DNA of 64,000 nt from Mucilaginibacter myungsuensis (GCF_015222005.1 NZ_JADFFL010000001.1:806001-870000); one strand, 5' to 3'. Shown: positions 17,480 through 26,613, counted from the first letter of the stretch. The notes: generated by a model not told the origin, from the letters alone. Made by a program: numbers and translations.

Positions 17480-17677
17480 TCAATGTAAAACTCCCTGCTC
17501 GTTAATACGGGTAGCAACGCGGGACTTTACTAACATCACAGTTGCGAACGGAATCGGTGCTTCTGTCGACCTATCAAATACCCGGCCCTCATAAATGACC
17601 TGAGCGATGGCAAAATGCGTGACGCAACAGATCATAACGATAAAAGCAAAAAGAGATCTGAATATAGACATGTTCAT
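17480..17677 (-). pseudogene. Truncated, frameshifted start of a carboxypeptidase-regulatory-domain protein
   Basis: The 65-residue frame has a signal peptide (IVMICCVTHFAIAQ) and the first two-thirds of a regulatory domain (VIYEGRVFDRSTEAPIPFAT, then RINEQGV). It then stops. Shifting back one base after GGAGTT restores the expected FTLTSLP continuation, which suggests one T was lost from a T run. Homology then fades and a stop follows after HFAILLIQT. It looks like the remnant of a receptor-type gene whose 3' part is gone. Confidence 0.6.
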
Positions 17678-17896
17678 TCGGGGAAATGCTTAGGTTGAAT
17701 TAGAAGGAAGTCGGAACGCGCAATAGACCGAGGTCGTTTTGTATAGATCGTGTCTTATTGCCCTTCCCTACGTTGGCCGATACAAGGTACGAATATTTTT
17801 CTACACTTTCAAATAAAATACTAAATATTTTGGCAGTCGGCAGCAAAACTTTTATGGGCGATCTGTTGTTGACCTACCAAACCAAGTTTAAATTAT

Positions 17897-18103
17897 ATGA
17901 ACAACTTTTTCCGTGCATTGATCGCCGGCTATGGCGCAAAAAAATTAGGCGGCGGATGCCTGTCTACCATCGTGATATTTGTGGTGATCTACATGCTGCT
18001 GGGCAAGTGCAGCAACGATGTGAATGCGACCCCGATCAAACCCAAAATACAAACTGAACAGAAAGTGAAAATAACGCACTTAAAACTCAAAAAAACGGCC
18101 TAA
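17897..18103 (+). CDS. Small single-helix membrane protein of unknown function
   Basis: The 68-residue product has a glycine-rich N-terminus (FRALIAGYGAKKLGGGC), one strong membrane helix (STIVIFVVIYMLLGKC) and a basic C-terminal tail (KITHLKLKKTA). The frame ends inside the left arm of a strong terminator hairpin, which supports it being a real gene. The pattern GYGAKKLGGGC-helix recalls short hypothetical proteins common in Sphingobacteriaceae. No function can be assigned. An overlapping longer reading in another frame (17758-18057) is less protein-like. Confidence 0.6.
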   Translation: MNNFFRALIAGYGAKKLGGGCLSTIVIFVVIYMLLGKCSNDVNATPIKPKIQTEQKVKITHLKLKKTA

Positions 18104-18117
18104 AAGACCGTTTTTTT
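18089..18117. terminator. Bidirectional terminator
   Basis: AAAAAAACGG (18089-18098) pairs with CCGTTTTTTT (18108-18117) around a 9-nt loop. It lies between the small membrane protein gene and the convergent GlcG-like gene. Confidence 0.8.
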
Positions 18118-18141
18118 GATACACTTTTTTCGGGTGTTAGC

Positions 18142-18555
18142 TTAGAGCATCAACGCTGCAACACCTGCCGACGCAACCTGGTGATCTTGCTCAACTGATC
18201 CGCCGGATACGCCGATAGCACCGATGATCTCGCCGCTTCCGTCCTTTAACGGGATACCGCCAGGGAAAGATATTAAACCACCGTTTGATACTTCGATGTT
18301 ATAGAGCGGTCCACCAGGTTGGGATAGTGTACCGATATCACCTGACGGCATATCAAAAAACCTTGCCGTTTTTGCTTTTTTGATGGAGATATCCAGCGAG
18401 CCTAACCAGGCTTTGTCCATACGGTGAAATGCTTTCAGGTTAGCGCCTTCATCCACAATGGCGATATTCATTGGCACCCCGATCTCTTTTGCCTTCTGCT
18501 TGGCAGCTAAGCTGATAGCCTCTGCTTGTTCTAATGTAATGTTCATATAGGTCAT
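18142..18555 (-). CDS. GlcG/HbpS family protein
   Basis: The 137-residue protein matches the HbpS/GlcG (DUF336) fold: [19 protein letters not shown] at the start, [18 protein letters not shown], a [20 protein letters not shown] centre and [21 protein letters not shown] at the end. HbpS from Streptomyces binds heme and modulates a two-component sensor; GlcG proteins otherwise have no known activity. The gene lies 78 nt downstream of a multi-PAS histidine kinase on the same strand, so a sensory link is possible but only inferred. A second ATG nine bases downstream may be the real start. No signal peptide is seen. Confidence 0.88.
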   Translation of the reverse strand: MTYMNITLEQAEAISLAAKQKAKEIGVPMNIAIVDEGANLKAFHRMDKAWLGSLDISIKKAKTARFFDMPSGDIGTLSQPGGPLYNIEVSNGGLISFPGGIPLKDGSGEIIGAIGVSGGSVEQDHQVASAGVAALML

Positions 18556-18633
18556 GTTATTTTGTATAACTATAACCTGCGGGCACTAACCGTGTTTTAA
18601 AGGAGTTGGAGATGCTTACCTCTATATGAAGTA

Positions 18634-21615
18634 TCAGAGCGGAAGTGTGAACCAAAATGTACTGCCTTTGCCCACCTCGCTGTCTACGCCTATCTCGCCG
18701 CCGTGGCGCTTGATGATCTCGGAACAGATATACAACCCCAATCCCAGACCTGAATAGGTATAGCCTGTATGATCTGCCCTATAATACCTGTCGAACAGGA
18801 AGGGTAGCTTATCTTTAGGGATACCAAGACCAGTATCGCGGACGGACACTTTGGCAACATCACCAAAACGTTCGGCAATCAGGTATATGTCTTGACTATC
18901 AGGCGCATACTTCACTGCATTATTCACCAGATTGATCACCACCTGATCTATGCGATGTTCATCAGCGATCACTTGCAGGTCGGCATCTCCCTCAAAGATC
19001 AATTCGTGCTTACCCGCTAAGCGTACATGACTGCAGCAGGCATTAAGCATGTGAGAAACAGTGAACAGGCTCTTATCCAGCTTCAACTGACCTTCCTTCA
19101 TGCTATTCACGTTAAGCAGGTCATCTATCAGGGTGGTCATGCGGTCCATGCTACGGTTAGATTGCTCTATCAGCCTCACATGCATAGGCGAAGTAGGCTT
19201 ATCCTTGATCAGGTTAAGTAACTGTAAAGCAGCCTTTAAACTGGTGGTCGGGGTCTTCAATTCATGACTGGCAATGCTCAGGAAATCATCCTTACGGCGC
19301 TCCTGTAGCTTTTGCTCGGTGATATCGGCGGTCATACCTACCATGCGAATGGCTTTGCCGTTAGCATCGTACCTTGGCCTGCCGTGCGCACTGATCCAGT
19401 GGATAGAACCATCCGGCCAAACTACTTCATATTCAGCTTGGTATACCGAATTATCGGCGATCGCATCAGCTACACGTCTTTTCACTTCATCGCGATATTC
19501 CGGCAGCATCGAATCAAAAAGGTCCGGATAATTAAATACCTCATCTTCAGCACGACCGTAATTCTTTTTGAATTGCTTGGTGGATGTCATTACACCCGTG
19601 CTCAGTTCAACCTCTGTAGACCCTAAGCCGCTGGCATCCAAAGCGATATTAAACCTGATATTAGCTTCTTCAACATCTTTACGCGCGTTCACCTGTTCGG
19701 TCACATCAACTGCAACTACCATAATATCAGTAGTTTCGCCATTGATAGTGATCGGTTTATAAACAAAGTTGACGAACATGTCTTTCAAACTACCTTCATG
19801 GTAGAGAGACACTTGCGCCTCGCTACCTACAAAGGCTTCGCCTGAGGTAAATACATCATCCAATATCTGCAAAAACGGTTGCCCCTGAAGTTCGGGCAGC
19901 GCAATATGCAGCGGTTTACCCACTACCGAATTGTCTTTACCCCATATCTCCAAGATCATATCATTAGCCTTGGTGACCACCAATTCGCGGCCCCTTAGGG
20001 TAGCTATTGCCACCGGTGCCTGCATGATCAGGTGCTTGAACCGCGACTCGCTTTCGCTCAGTACATCGTTAACTTTCAACAGGTTATCCTGATAGAGAGT
20101 CAACTCGCGGTTGGCATCTGTCAGTTCCTCGTTCATGGCGGCCAGTTCTTCTTTAAACTCGGCTTCGCGCTGGTCGGTATGGTAACGTTCGGTAACGTCA
20201 ATAGCTACCACGATCACGCCGGTAACTGCCCCTTTACGATCTTTGATAGGCTTGTAAGTGGCATCGAAGTAACGCTCCTCAAATCGGTCGCCGCGTGGCA
20301 GTACAGCTTTGATCGACTGACCGGACTTCTCCTCTCCTGTCGCTAAAATACCACTCAGGTAACCTACAAATGGATGACCAACTATTTCAGGACGAGCCTG
20401 TAACAGCGGCTTACCTATCACTGAACTATCCCTGCCCCAAATGGCCAGCATAGTATCGTTGGCTTGCTCTATGATCAGGTCATCCTTACTGTAAATGGCT
20501 ATTGCTATTGGCGCTTGGACTATAAGGTCGCGAAAACGGCCTTCGCTTTCGGTAAGATAGTGATTAATGGCTATCAGGTTCTCTTGCGATGCGATAAGTT
20601 CTTCGTTAGCGGCCATCAATTCCTCGTTGGCGGCCATCAGCTCTTCGCCTAATTCGGCCTCTCTTTGGCTAAGCAGCACTTTTTCAGTTACTTCGATTGC
20701 GACAACCATTACGCTGATCACCGTACCCTCATCGTTGAGGATAGGCTTATAAGTCACATCAAAATAACCTTCGCGCAGCTGGCCATTGCTCAGCACCGGG
20801 ACTTTAACACCTTCGCCTCTATGTGTTTCACCCTCAGCGAAAACGCTATTGATCACGTCCATATAAGGGTGGCCTTCCAACTCGGGGCGGGCTTTTAGTA
20901 AGGGCATGCCAATGATCTCCGACCCGCGACCTAAAATATCAAGCATCTCCTGATTAACATCCTCGATCACCTTATCCGACCCCGCATATATCGCAATAGC
21001 CACCGGGGCCTGGCTCACCAATCCACGAAAGCGGTTCTCGCTTTCGTATAGTTTTTGGTTAGATGCCTCTAACTCAAATACTTTTCGGCGGGCCTCTAAC
21101 TTATCTACCACCTGTTTAGCCAATACCTTAAGGGTACTGATCTGTAGTTCATTCAACTCTCGTGGCTGCATGTCTACCACACATAGCGTCCCCAATCCAT
21201 AACCTTGTCTGTCGACCAATGGCACCCCGGCATAAAAAACCACATGCGGGTCACTATGTACTAACGGGTTTTCTGTAAAGCGGTCGTCTTTGGTCAGATC
21301 AGAGATGATCGTTATCGGGGCTGACGATGCTACGGCGTGGGCGCAAAAGGCAAATTCCTGCGGTGTTTCGGTCACATCGGTACCGTGATGGGATTTGAAC
21401 CACTGCCGTTTGCCATCCAAAAATGTCACCAGTGAAACAGGCGTACCACAAATAGCTGATGCCAAAGCGGTTATCTCGTCAAGGTCTTGTTCTTCGGCGG
21501 TATCTAAAATACGGTAAGAGCGGACCGCCGCTAGGCGTTCACCTTCATTCGGGTGCAAAGAAATTCCGGCAGGCCGGGTAGACAGGTCGTCAAAGTTTTT
21601 CGGTTCGATGGACAT
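18634..21615 (-). CDS. GAF and multi-PAS sensor histidine kinase
   Basis: The 993-residue soluble kinase has an N-terminal GAF domain (about 25-175, beginning SYRILDTAEEQDLDEIT) and three closely similar PAS modules separated by coiled coils (about 190-640, each FRxLVxQAPVAIAIY). A fourth PAS/PAC domain follows (about 655-770, YEVVWPDGSIHWISAHGRPR). HisKA has the phospho-acceptor His784 in ASHELKTP, and the HATPase has NLVNNAVKY, DTGLGIP and GLGLGLYI. No membrane helix and no receiver domain are present, so the response regulator is elsewhere. The linker heptads repeat the word MAANEEL. The GlcG-like gene follows downstream. Confidence 0.93.
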   Translation of the reverse strand: MSIEPKNFDDLSTRPAGISLHPNEGERLAAVRSYRILDTAEEQDLDEITALASAICGTPVSLVTFLDGKRQWFKSHHGTDVTETPQEFAFCAHAVASSAPITIISDLTKDDRFTENPLVHSDPHVVFYAGVPLVDRQGYGLGTLCVVDMQPRELNELQISTLKVLAKQVVDKLEARRKVFELEASNQKLYESENRFRGLVSQAPVAIAIYAGSDKVIEDVNQEMLDILGRGSEIIGMPLLKARPELEGHPYMDVINSVFAEGETHRGEGVKVPVLSNGQLREGYFDVTYKPILNDEGTVISVMVVAIEVTEKVLLSQREAELGEELMAANEELMAANEELIASQENLIAINHYLTESEGRFRDLIVQAPIAIAIYSKDDLIIEQANDTMLAIWGRDSSVIGKPLLQARPEIVGHPFVGYLSGILATGEEKSGQSIKAVLPRGDRFEERYFDATYKPIKDRKGAVTGVIVVAIDVTERYHTDQREAEFKEELAAMNEELTDANRELTLYQDNLLKVNDVLSESESRFKHLIMQAPVAIATLRGRELVVTKANDMILEIWGKDNSVVGKPLHIALPELQGQPFLQILDDVFTSGEAFVGSEAQVSLYHEGSLKDMFVNFVYKPITINGETTDIMVVAVDVTEQVNARKDVEEANIRFNIALDASGLGSTEVELSTGVMTSTKQFKKNYGRAEDEVFNYPDLFDSMLPEYRDEVKRRVADAIADNSVYQAEYEVVWPDGSIHWISAHGRPRYDANGKAIRMVGMTADITEQKLQERRKDDFLSIASHELKTPTTSLKAALQLLNLIKDKPTSPMHVRLIEQSNRSMDRMTTLIDDLLNVNSMKEGQLKLDKSLFTVSHMLNACCSHVRLAGKHELIFEGDADLQVIADEHRIDQVVINLVNNAVKYAPDSQDIYLIAERFGDVAKVSVRDTGLGIPKDKLPFLFDRYYRADHTGYTYSGLGLGLYICSEIIKRHGGEIGVDSEVGKGSTFWFTLPL

Positions 21616-21664
21616 TTACCATTCAGGTTAGATCTTTAAAGATATAAAATATCCTCAAACAAAA

Positions 21665-21689
21665 ATGCCATCCGTAAACGGATGGCATT
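21665..21689 (-). terminator. Terminator after gdhA
   Basis: AATGCCATCCG and CGGATGGCATT form an 11-bp stem around a TAAA/TTTA loop. On the minus strand it is followed by TTTTTGTTTG. It lies 55 nt after the glutamate dehydrogenase stop. Confidence 0.8.
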
Positions 21690-21702
21690 CAATATTATAA
21701 AC

Positions 21703-21748
21703 CGTTCACCGCTTAACTGGTCACGGGTCAACTGACCAGCCGATCACG
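21703..21748. repeat. Iterated-word repeat at the gdhA 3' end
   Basis: CTGGTCA (21717-21723) pairs with TGACCAG (21733-21739), and the GGTCA and GATCAC words recur as in 6279-6377. It overlaps the gdhA stop codon. Confidence 0.55.
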
Positions 21749-23180
21749 GCCAGATACCCAAGTTTTGGTATGATACAGCGATCTTGTTTATCGCGCCCAC
21801 AAAAGCAGCGGTACGCAAGGTGTCTATACCTTCAGTGCTTACAAAGGTCTCACGTATCTCGTGGTAAGAGCGGATCATGGTATCCTCTAAGCCTGAGTTA
21901 ACTAACTCTAACTCAGATGCTCCCTTAACAATAGTGGCACGTTGCGAGTCGGACAAGTTTACACCCGTAATGCTCTCCACCATGTTCACGATGTTCTTGT
22001 TCGAGTTCTCTTCGAAACGGCGGTTCATACGGCCAAAAGCCACGTGCGACAGGTTCTTCAACCACTCAAAGTAGGATACGGTAACACCACCGGCGTTAGC
22101 ATACATATCCGGAACGATAAAGCCACCCATTTCCTCGTAGAAGATAGCTTCAGCTTCAGGCGTAGTTGGGCCGTTAGCGCCTTCTACAATGATCTTAGCT
22201 TTAATACGGCGGATGTTATCGATAGTGATCTGGTTCTCTAAAGCGGCAGGCACAAGGATATCGCAAGGTTGCTCTAAGCCTTCGCCCGAGTTTTCGAAAG
22301 ATGTTGCGCCGGGGAAGTTGAGTAAAGAACCGGTAGCTTTACGATGTTGAAAAACAGCATCATAGTCTAAACCATCAGCGTTGTAAATAGCGCCCTCGAA
22401 CTCGCAGATACCTACAATGGTAGCGCCAAATTCGGCCAGGTATTTTGCAGAGTAGTAACCTACGTTACCTAAACCCTGCACGATCACTTTTTTACCTTCT
22501 AAACCTGCTGTAAGGCCCAGTTTCTCCATATCCTCGGCAAAGCTTACACACTCGCGGGCAGCAATAGCCACACCACGGCCCGTAGCTTCTCTACGACCGG
22601 CGATACCGTGCAAAGCGATCGGCTTACCGGTAACCACGCCCATGGCATCCAGCTGACCCGGATTCATAGTAGCGTAAGTATCAGCTATCCAGCTCATTTC
22701 GCGCTCACCCGATCCGTAATCCGGAGCAGGTACGTCTATGCTTGGGCCAATAAAGTTCTTCTTGGTCAGCTCTACCGTGTAACGGCGGGTAATATTTTCT
22801 AATTCCTGTACGGTATATTCTTTCGGGTTGATCTTGATACCACCTTTAGCACCGCCAAACGGTACATTCACGATAGCACACTTATAGGTCATCAGCGCGG
22901 CAAGGGCCATTACCTCGTCCTCGTTTACCATTTCACTATAACGGATACCGCCTTTGGTAGGCGATTGGTGATGCGAGTGTTCTATACGCCAGGCATCAAT
23001 AACTTCAAAACCATTGCCCCTGCGGATAGGGAAACGGAAACGGAAAACAGAATTGCAAGACCTGATCTGGTCAAGCAAACCGGCATCATGCTGTGTAAAT
23101 TTAGCCGCGTGATCAAAGTTTTTGCAAACGTCCGCAAAGAAGTGCATTTCTTCCATGGCAGCTTTATTGTTGTTAGCCAT
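21744..23180 (-). CDS. gdhA: Glutamate dehydrogenase
   Basis: The 478-residue enzyme belongs to the Glu/Leu/Phe/Val dehydrogenases. Residues around the glutamate site are visible as [19 protein letters not shown] and [10 protein letters not shown], with the catalytic Asp in [16 protein letters not shown]. The NAD(P)-binding fold follows ([21 protein letters not shown]). It interconverts glutamate and 2-oxoglutarate with ammonia in the cytoplasm. It lies between ccmD and the GAF/PAS kinase within the split ccm region, with about 150 nt separating it from ccmD. No allosteric extension is present, so the length is that of a hexameric small enzyme. Confidence 0.95.
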   Translation of the reverse strand: MANNNKAAMEEMHFFADVCKNFDHAAKFTQHDAGLLDQIRSCNSVFRFRFPIRRGNGFEVIDAWRIEHSHHQSPTKGGIRYSEMVNEDEVMALAALMTYKCAIVNVPFGGAKGGIKINPKEYTVQELENITRRYTVELTKKNFIGPSIDVPAPDYGSGEREMSWIADTYATMNPGQLDAMGVVTGKPIALHGIAGRREATGRGVAIAARECVSFAEDMEKLGLTAGLEGKKVIVQGLGNVGYYSAKYLAEFGATIVGICEFEGAIYNADGLDYDAVFQHRKATGSLLNFPGATSFENSGEGLEQPCDILVPAALENQITIDNIRRIKAKIIVEGANGPTTPEAEAIFYEEMGGFIVPDMYANAGGVTVSYFEWLKNLSHVAFGRMNRRFEENSNKNIVNMVESITGVNLSDSQRATIVKGASELELVNSGLEDTMIRSYHEIRETFVSTEGIDTLRTAAFVGAINKIAVSYQNLGIWP

Positions 23181-23333
23181 ATTTATATTAGTTGAATAAT
23201 TGGTAAAAAAAAGTGTGCAAAGGTGGGGTAATTAGTTTCATATATGCAAATCCCAAAAGGGTTGGTGTTTGGACTACACTTTTTAACAATCGCCCTAAAT
23301 ATATGTTTAAACGCAATAGGGCTAATTTTTGTA

Positions 23334-23540
23334 TCAGTTACTTTTTTCTAACTTTTTTACACGACGGTCTATCGAGAACAGGAAAATGGCCAGTCCTATA
23401 AAGACTATCGTAATAGTAGCGATAACCACGTAGATCTTACCCTCGCTACGCATCGTATCGGCCATCTCAACCGACGATGGTTGGGCAAAGGCTGCAATGC
23501 TCAGCATCAGCGCAAGCATTAAAGAGCTTAATTTTTTCAT
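23334..23540 (-). CDS. ccmD: CcmD-like small membrane protein
   Basis: A signal-like N-terminus ending near AAFAQ is followed by a single helix (IYVVIATITIVFIGLAIFLF) and a charged tail, DRRVKKLEKSN. In position (6 nt after ccmC) and topology it is the Bacteroidota CcmD-type protein, which helps release holo-CcmE from the CcmABC heme exporter. The extra cleavable N-terminus is longer than in the proteobacterial protein. A TTG three bases earlier is an alternative start. Confidence 0.75.
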   Translation of the reverse strand: MKKLSSLMLALMLSIAAFAQPSSVEMADTMRSEGKIYVVIATITIVFIGLAIFLFSIDRRVKKLEKSN

Positions 23541-23546
23541 CAATAT

Positions 23547-24221
23547 TTAGTTTACAGCGTTCTTTTTATATTCAATCGTACGGATGCGGAACCTCAGCGT
23601 GGCTATCCATAGGGCTAAAAAGCTCCAGCCCAGCATGGCCGGGTAAAAAGCCAGCTTCATGCCGTTGTCCAGGTCATATTTACCAAAGGCCGGGTTACCG
23701 CCACTACCAGGGTGCAACGAGTCGGTCATACGCGGCAATACAAAGATCAGCACCACCATGATCGGGAAGGCAAAGATGTTGTATATGGCCGCTATCTTGG
23801 CGCGTTTCTGCTCCTCGTCTATCGAGTTGCGTAATACCACGTATGCACAGTACAGCAAAAATGCTATCGCCGCGCTGTTCTGCTTCGGGTCGCCACTCCA
23901 ATATTCGCCCCAGGTATATTTAGCCCACATCATACCCGTCACCAAACCTATCGCGTAAAAGAAAAGGCCGGTATTCACACACTCCACAGCAGCAATGTCG
24001 TATTCCTCTTTCGGGTTGGCAAGATACCTAACGCTGTAAAAAACCGATACGACCAATACCGTTAACATGCCCATCCACATCGGTACGTGGAAATACAGGT
24101 TACGAATGGTCTCGTGCAGGATATCTAAACGGGGTACTTTAAATAGCAGACCAGTAATGAACGTAGACCCGATCAGGATCACCGTTAACACCTTCCACCA
24201 GGTTTGATAAATGAACTTCAT
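23547..24221 (-). CDS. ccmC: Heme exporter protein CcmC
   Basis: The 224-residue protein has six hydrophobic helices and the tryptophan-rich periplasmic heme-binding segment as WAKYTWGEYWSGDPKQ. Conserved flanking residues are the His in NLYFHVPMWM and later RMTDSLHPG. CcmC presents heme to CcmE in the inner membrane. It is followed by ccmD. A TAACTTTG box about 17 nt upstream suggests an independent promoter, separated from ccmB by a carboxypeptidase-regulatory-domain gene and repeats. Confidence 0.93.
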   Translation of the reverse strand: MKFIYQTWWKVLTVILIGSTFITGLLFKVPRLDILHETIRNLYFHVPMWMGMLTVLVVSVFYSVRYLANPKEEYDIAAVECVNTGLFFYAIGLVTGMMWAKYTWGEYWSGDPKQNSAAIAFLLYCAYVVLRNSIDEEQKRAKIAAIYNIFAFPIMVVLIFVLPRMTDSLHPGSGGNPAFGKYDLDNGMKLAFYPAMLGWSFLALWIATLRFRIRTIEYKKNAVN

Positions 24222-24238
24222 AAATACTTAGAATGCGG

Positions 24239-24246
24239 CAAAGTTA
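24239..24246 (-). promoter_or_regulatory. Probable -7 box for ccmC
   Basis: TAACTTTG on the minus strand fits TAnnTTTG and ends 17 nt upstream of the ccmC ATG. Confidence 0.5.
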
Positions 24247-24256
24247 GTGCTTTTTT

Positions 24257-24290
24257 GGATATGAGAAGTGAGATTTAAGATGTGAGAAAG
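24257..24290. repeat. Iterated GAGATATGAG-class words
   Basis: GATATGAGAAGTGAGATT is followed by AAGATGTGAGAAAG. The same word family makes the long palindrome at 26627-26746. Here only one arm is present. Confidence 0.5.
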
Positions 24291-24364
24291 AAATGACGAT
24301 ACCGTTATCAGAGTTGCCAATTATTGAAGAAATTACAAGCCTTTTGGCGAATTGATAAGATTTT

Positions 24365-24497
24365 GAAAAGCAATGCTACTGCTACTATCAGCGCTTGTTC
24401 CTGCTCTCCGCTACAAAGCCTCGCCCAGCAGACGCGCAGAGCCTACGCCCGCTGCGGGTTTTCCACTTCGATCAGGTTTAGGGTGAGCGGTTGTGCT
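24365..24497. repeat. Dispersed structured intergenic element, copy 2
   Basis: GAAAAGCAATGCTACTGC, then TTCCTGCTCTCCGCTACAAA, a GC-rich variable centre, GGGTTTTCCACTTC and the conserved ATCAGGTTTAGGGTGAGCGG align with 13443-13553. The ends are conserved and the middle differs, as in a hairpin with a variable tip. With the neighbouring inverted-repeat element it accounts for most of the gap 24222-24723, where no gene is seen. Confidence 0.7.
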
Positions 24498-24511
24498 AAG
24501 AAAAAATATAA

Positions 24512-24700
24512 AAATTTGTCATCCCGAACGCAGTGAAGGAACTTCTCCACGATGTAAAGCGGATACGCAGGTCTGATATGCTTAGCTCTAAACTTCTCCC
24601 GGGTGCAAAGCGGACATACACGTCTGATAAACAAGGTAGAGAAGCTCCCTCGTCGCCCTGCGCACAAGTCCGCCTTTCGCTCTGTCGGGATGACAAATTT
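24512..24700. repeat. 189-bp MITE-like element with 16-bp terminal inverted repeats
   Basis: AAATTTGTCATCCCGA at 24512-24527 is the exact reverse complement of TCGGGATGACAAATTT at 24685-24700. The interior holds direct repeats of the kind AACTTCTCC...AAAGCGGA...GTCTGAT. It encodes nothing convincing. The TGTCATCCCGA end is typical of non-autonomous repeats of Bacteroidota. It abuts the 3' end of the 24724-25923 gene. Confidence 0.8.
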
Positions 24701-24723
24701 GTTAAAATAGCGGCGAGTTCCTC

Positions 24724-25923
24724 CTACTTCTCCGTCAAGACCATATCACCCGGCACATAATCTACCGGCAACAACTCAGCAACTTTACTTTTAGACCAGG
24801 TTCCCTCTATGAGCGTGCTGCCACCTGTTATGATCGATCCATTCCGGTCGAACAGCGCATAAGGTTTGTACAGCGTAATGATACTGGTTTGATAGAAAGG
24901 CATATTCAACGGGTGATATATATCCTTCAGATCGTCGGTCTCTAATTTGCGGTTGTACATCACGTAGAGATAGTCTGGAAAGCTAAGCGCAAAGATGCCT
25001 TCCTTATCAGTGCCCCAGGTAATATCGGTTTCTTTCAACGGCCTACGGATCAACGTCTCATCATAACGGCGCAGCGCGTATAAGTTCTTCCACCTGTTCA
25101 GCGAATCTATATTGCCTGCACTCTCATACTTGGTAATATTTTTCATGATCAGCTGATGGGCCGGTCGTTTCGGGTTGGGTTTACGCTGAAGGATCATGAC
25201 GATAAAGCCATCTTCGTCCAGCTTCACATTTTGTAACGAACGGAAAAAGTGCTGACTCGATCCATAATAGATGTCATTCCTTTTAGCTTCCCAGATCTTT
25301 TTTTGCGATGCTTTGGCGGGCATTTCCTCAAAAAGTATTTTGCCCTCCCACGATATCACATTGTTTAGATTATCGCAGGCAAACGACTTCAGCAAAAATT
25401 TCACTTTGTAGCCGAGCGCTTTATTTTCGATCTCCACAAACTCATCCGACCAGGCCTCTAAGGTCTCTTTAGCTTTGCGGTACGAGAAATTGAGCACCTT
25501 AGGGTTGAGTATCTTACAATTCTTTGCATTTTCGGAAACACCTAAGAACTCCTTCACAAACATCTCGTAATTCTTACGCCAACTCTCGGGGGTAGATATT
25601 ACCACCTCACGTAGTTGGGTCACCTTGGGCATCAGCGCGATATGGAGTTTGATAGGTTCTTTGCCGATCAATACGGTTTGACTATGATCTTCAAGACCTA
25701 CCATAGTTACTATCAATTCATATTGACCTGGTTTAACGCCACTTAACGTAAATGTGCCATCATCATTAGTGCTTGTCCCGTAAGATGAATTACTGAGGAA
25801 GATGCTTGCTTTTGCCAATGCGCCGTTCGTATCCATCCGCGTCACCTTGCCGGTAATGGTACCGCCCTGCGCCAAGCCGAACAGCGGTAGCAAGACAAAG
25901 GATATCAATATCCAAAAACGCAT
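24724..25923 (-). CDS. Secreted protein with carboxypeptidase-like regulatory domain, function unknown
   Basis: From the ATG at 25923 there is a signal peptide (FVLLPLFGLAQ) and a regulatory Ig-like domain (residues about 20-105: GTITGKVTRMDTNGALAKAS, DDGTFTLSGVKPGQYELIVT). A C-terminal region of about 290 residues (LLKSFACDNLNNVISWEGKI, LYKPYALFDRNGSIITGGS, KVAELLPVDYVPGD) carries no recognised domain and is too short for a barrel receptor. The gene at 57260 encodes a paralogue with the same architecture and C-terminal motif. It begins 8 nt after ccmB, so it sits in the ccm operon; an earlier ATG at 25944 would overlap ccmB. A role in cytochrome maturation is not implied. Confidence 0.85.
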   Translation of the reverse strand: MRFWILISFVLLPLFGLAQGGTITGKVTRMDTNGALAKASIFLSNSSYGTSTNDDGTFTLSGVKPGQYELIVTMVGLEDHSQTVLIGKEPIKLHIALMPKVTQLREVVISTPESWRKNYEMFVKEFLGVSENAKNCKILNPKVLNFSYRKAKETLEAWSDEFVEIENKALGYKVKFLLKSFACDNLNNVISWEGKILFEEMPAKASQKKIWEAKRNDIYYGSSQHFFRSLQNVKLDEDGFIVMILQRKPNPKRPAHQLIMKNITKYESAGNIDSLNRWKNLYALRRYDETLIRRPLKETDITWGTDKEGIFALSFPDYLYVMYNRKLETDDLKDIYHPLNMPFYQTSIITLYKPYALFDRNGSIITGGSTLIEGTWSKSKVAELLPVDYVPGDMVLTEK

Positions 25924-25931
25924 GATCGATC

Positions 25932-26609
25932 CTAATCGCGCCACAGGAAGGGGAATAAGATAAGTGAAGTGGCGACCACAATAAAATTGATAGCCACCAG
26001 CAGGATAATATATTGATTGGTAGATATCGCATCGATGCCGTCCATGGCGTTCTTGCTTAATTTAATGAGCGTCAATATCACCGGGATGATCACCGGAAAA
26101 CTTAATACCGCCATCAACCCGCTGCCATTGCCCGCTTTGGATGCTATGGCCGATACCATGGTGAATACTGTTGAAAAACTAACGCTCCCCAAAAAGACTG
26201 CTAAAAAATAAAGTCCCGGGTTACCGAGCGTATTGGTGAAGAAAAGGGAATAAATGATCAGCGTCAACGTGCTTAATATCAGCATCAGCAGACCGTTATA
26301 AATGGTTTTAGATAAGATTACCGCTCTTGCATCAGTGATGGAATAATAATACAACATGCGCCCCCTGCTCTCCGTCAAAAAACTTTTGGCGATGGCATTT
26401 ACAGCCGCGAACAGCATGATCACCCAGAACAGCACGTTCCACACAATGGGATACCCGGCGCTCTGCTGAAAACCGGGACTTAACGAGAACGCGATATAAC
26501 AAACAAACACAGTAGATACTACATATAGCAACACACTGTTGAAAGCATACTTTGACCGCCATTCTATCAGTATCTCTTTTTGCAGCAAGGTGAGCGTTTG
26601 TTTGAGCAT
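25932..26609 (-). CDS. ccmB: Heme exporter protein CcmB
   Basis: The 225-residue membrane protein has six helices. It starts LKQTLTLLQKEILIEWRSKYAFNS, the conserved CcmB cytoplasmic N-terminus, and shows the LTESRGRMLYYYSITDARAV loop that contacts the ATPase. CcmB pairs with CcmA and CcmC in the exporter that loads heme on CcmE. No ccmA ATPase gene is seen in this window. A TACCTTTG box ends only four bases before the ATG, which suggests a leaderless mRNA. It is the first gene of the leftward ccmB/ccmC/ccmD group. Confidence 0.92.
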   Translation of the reverse strand: MLKQTLTLLQKEILIEWRSKYAFNSVLLYVVSTVFVCYIAFSLSPGFQQSAGYPIVWNVLFWVIMLFAAVNAIAKSFLTESRGRMLYYYSITDARAVILSKTIYNGLLMLILSTLTLIIYSLFFTNTLGNPGLYFLAVFLGSVSFSTVFTMVSAIASKAGNGSGLMAVLSFPVIIPVILTLIKLSKNAMDGIDAISTNQYIILLVAINFIVVATSLILFPFLWRD

Positions 26610-26613
26610 GGTG

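Noticed and set aside
17758..18057. 99-codon plus-strand frame overlapping 17897-18103
   Set aside because: It has no signal or motif; the overlapping small membrane-protein frame ends at a terminator and looks real.
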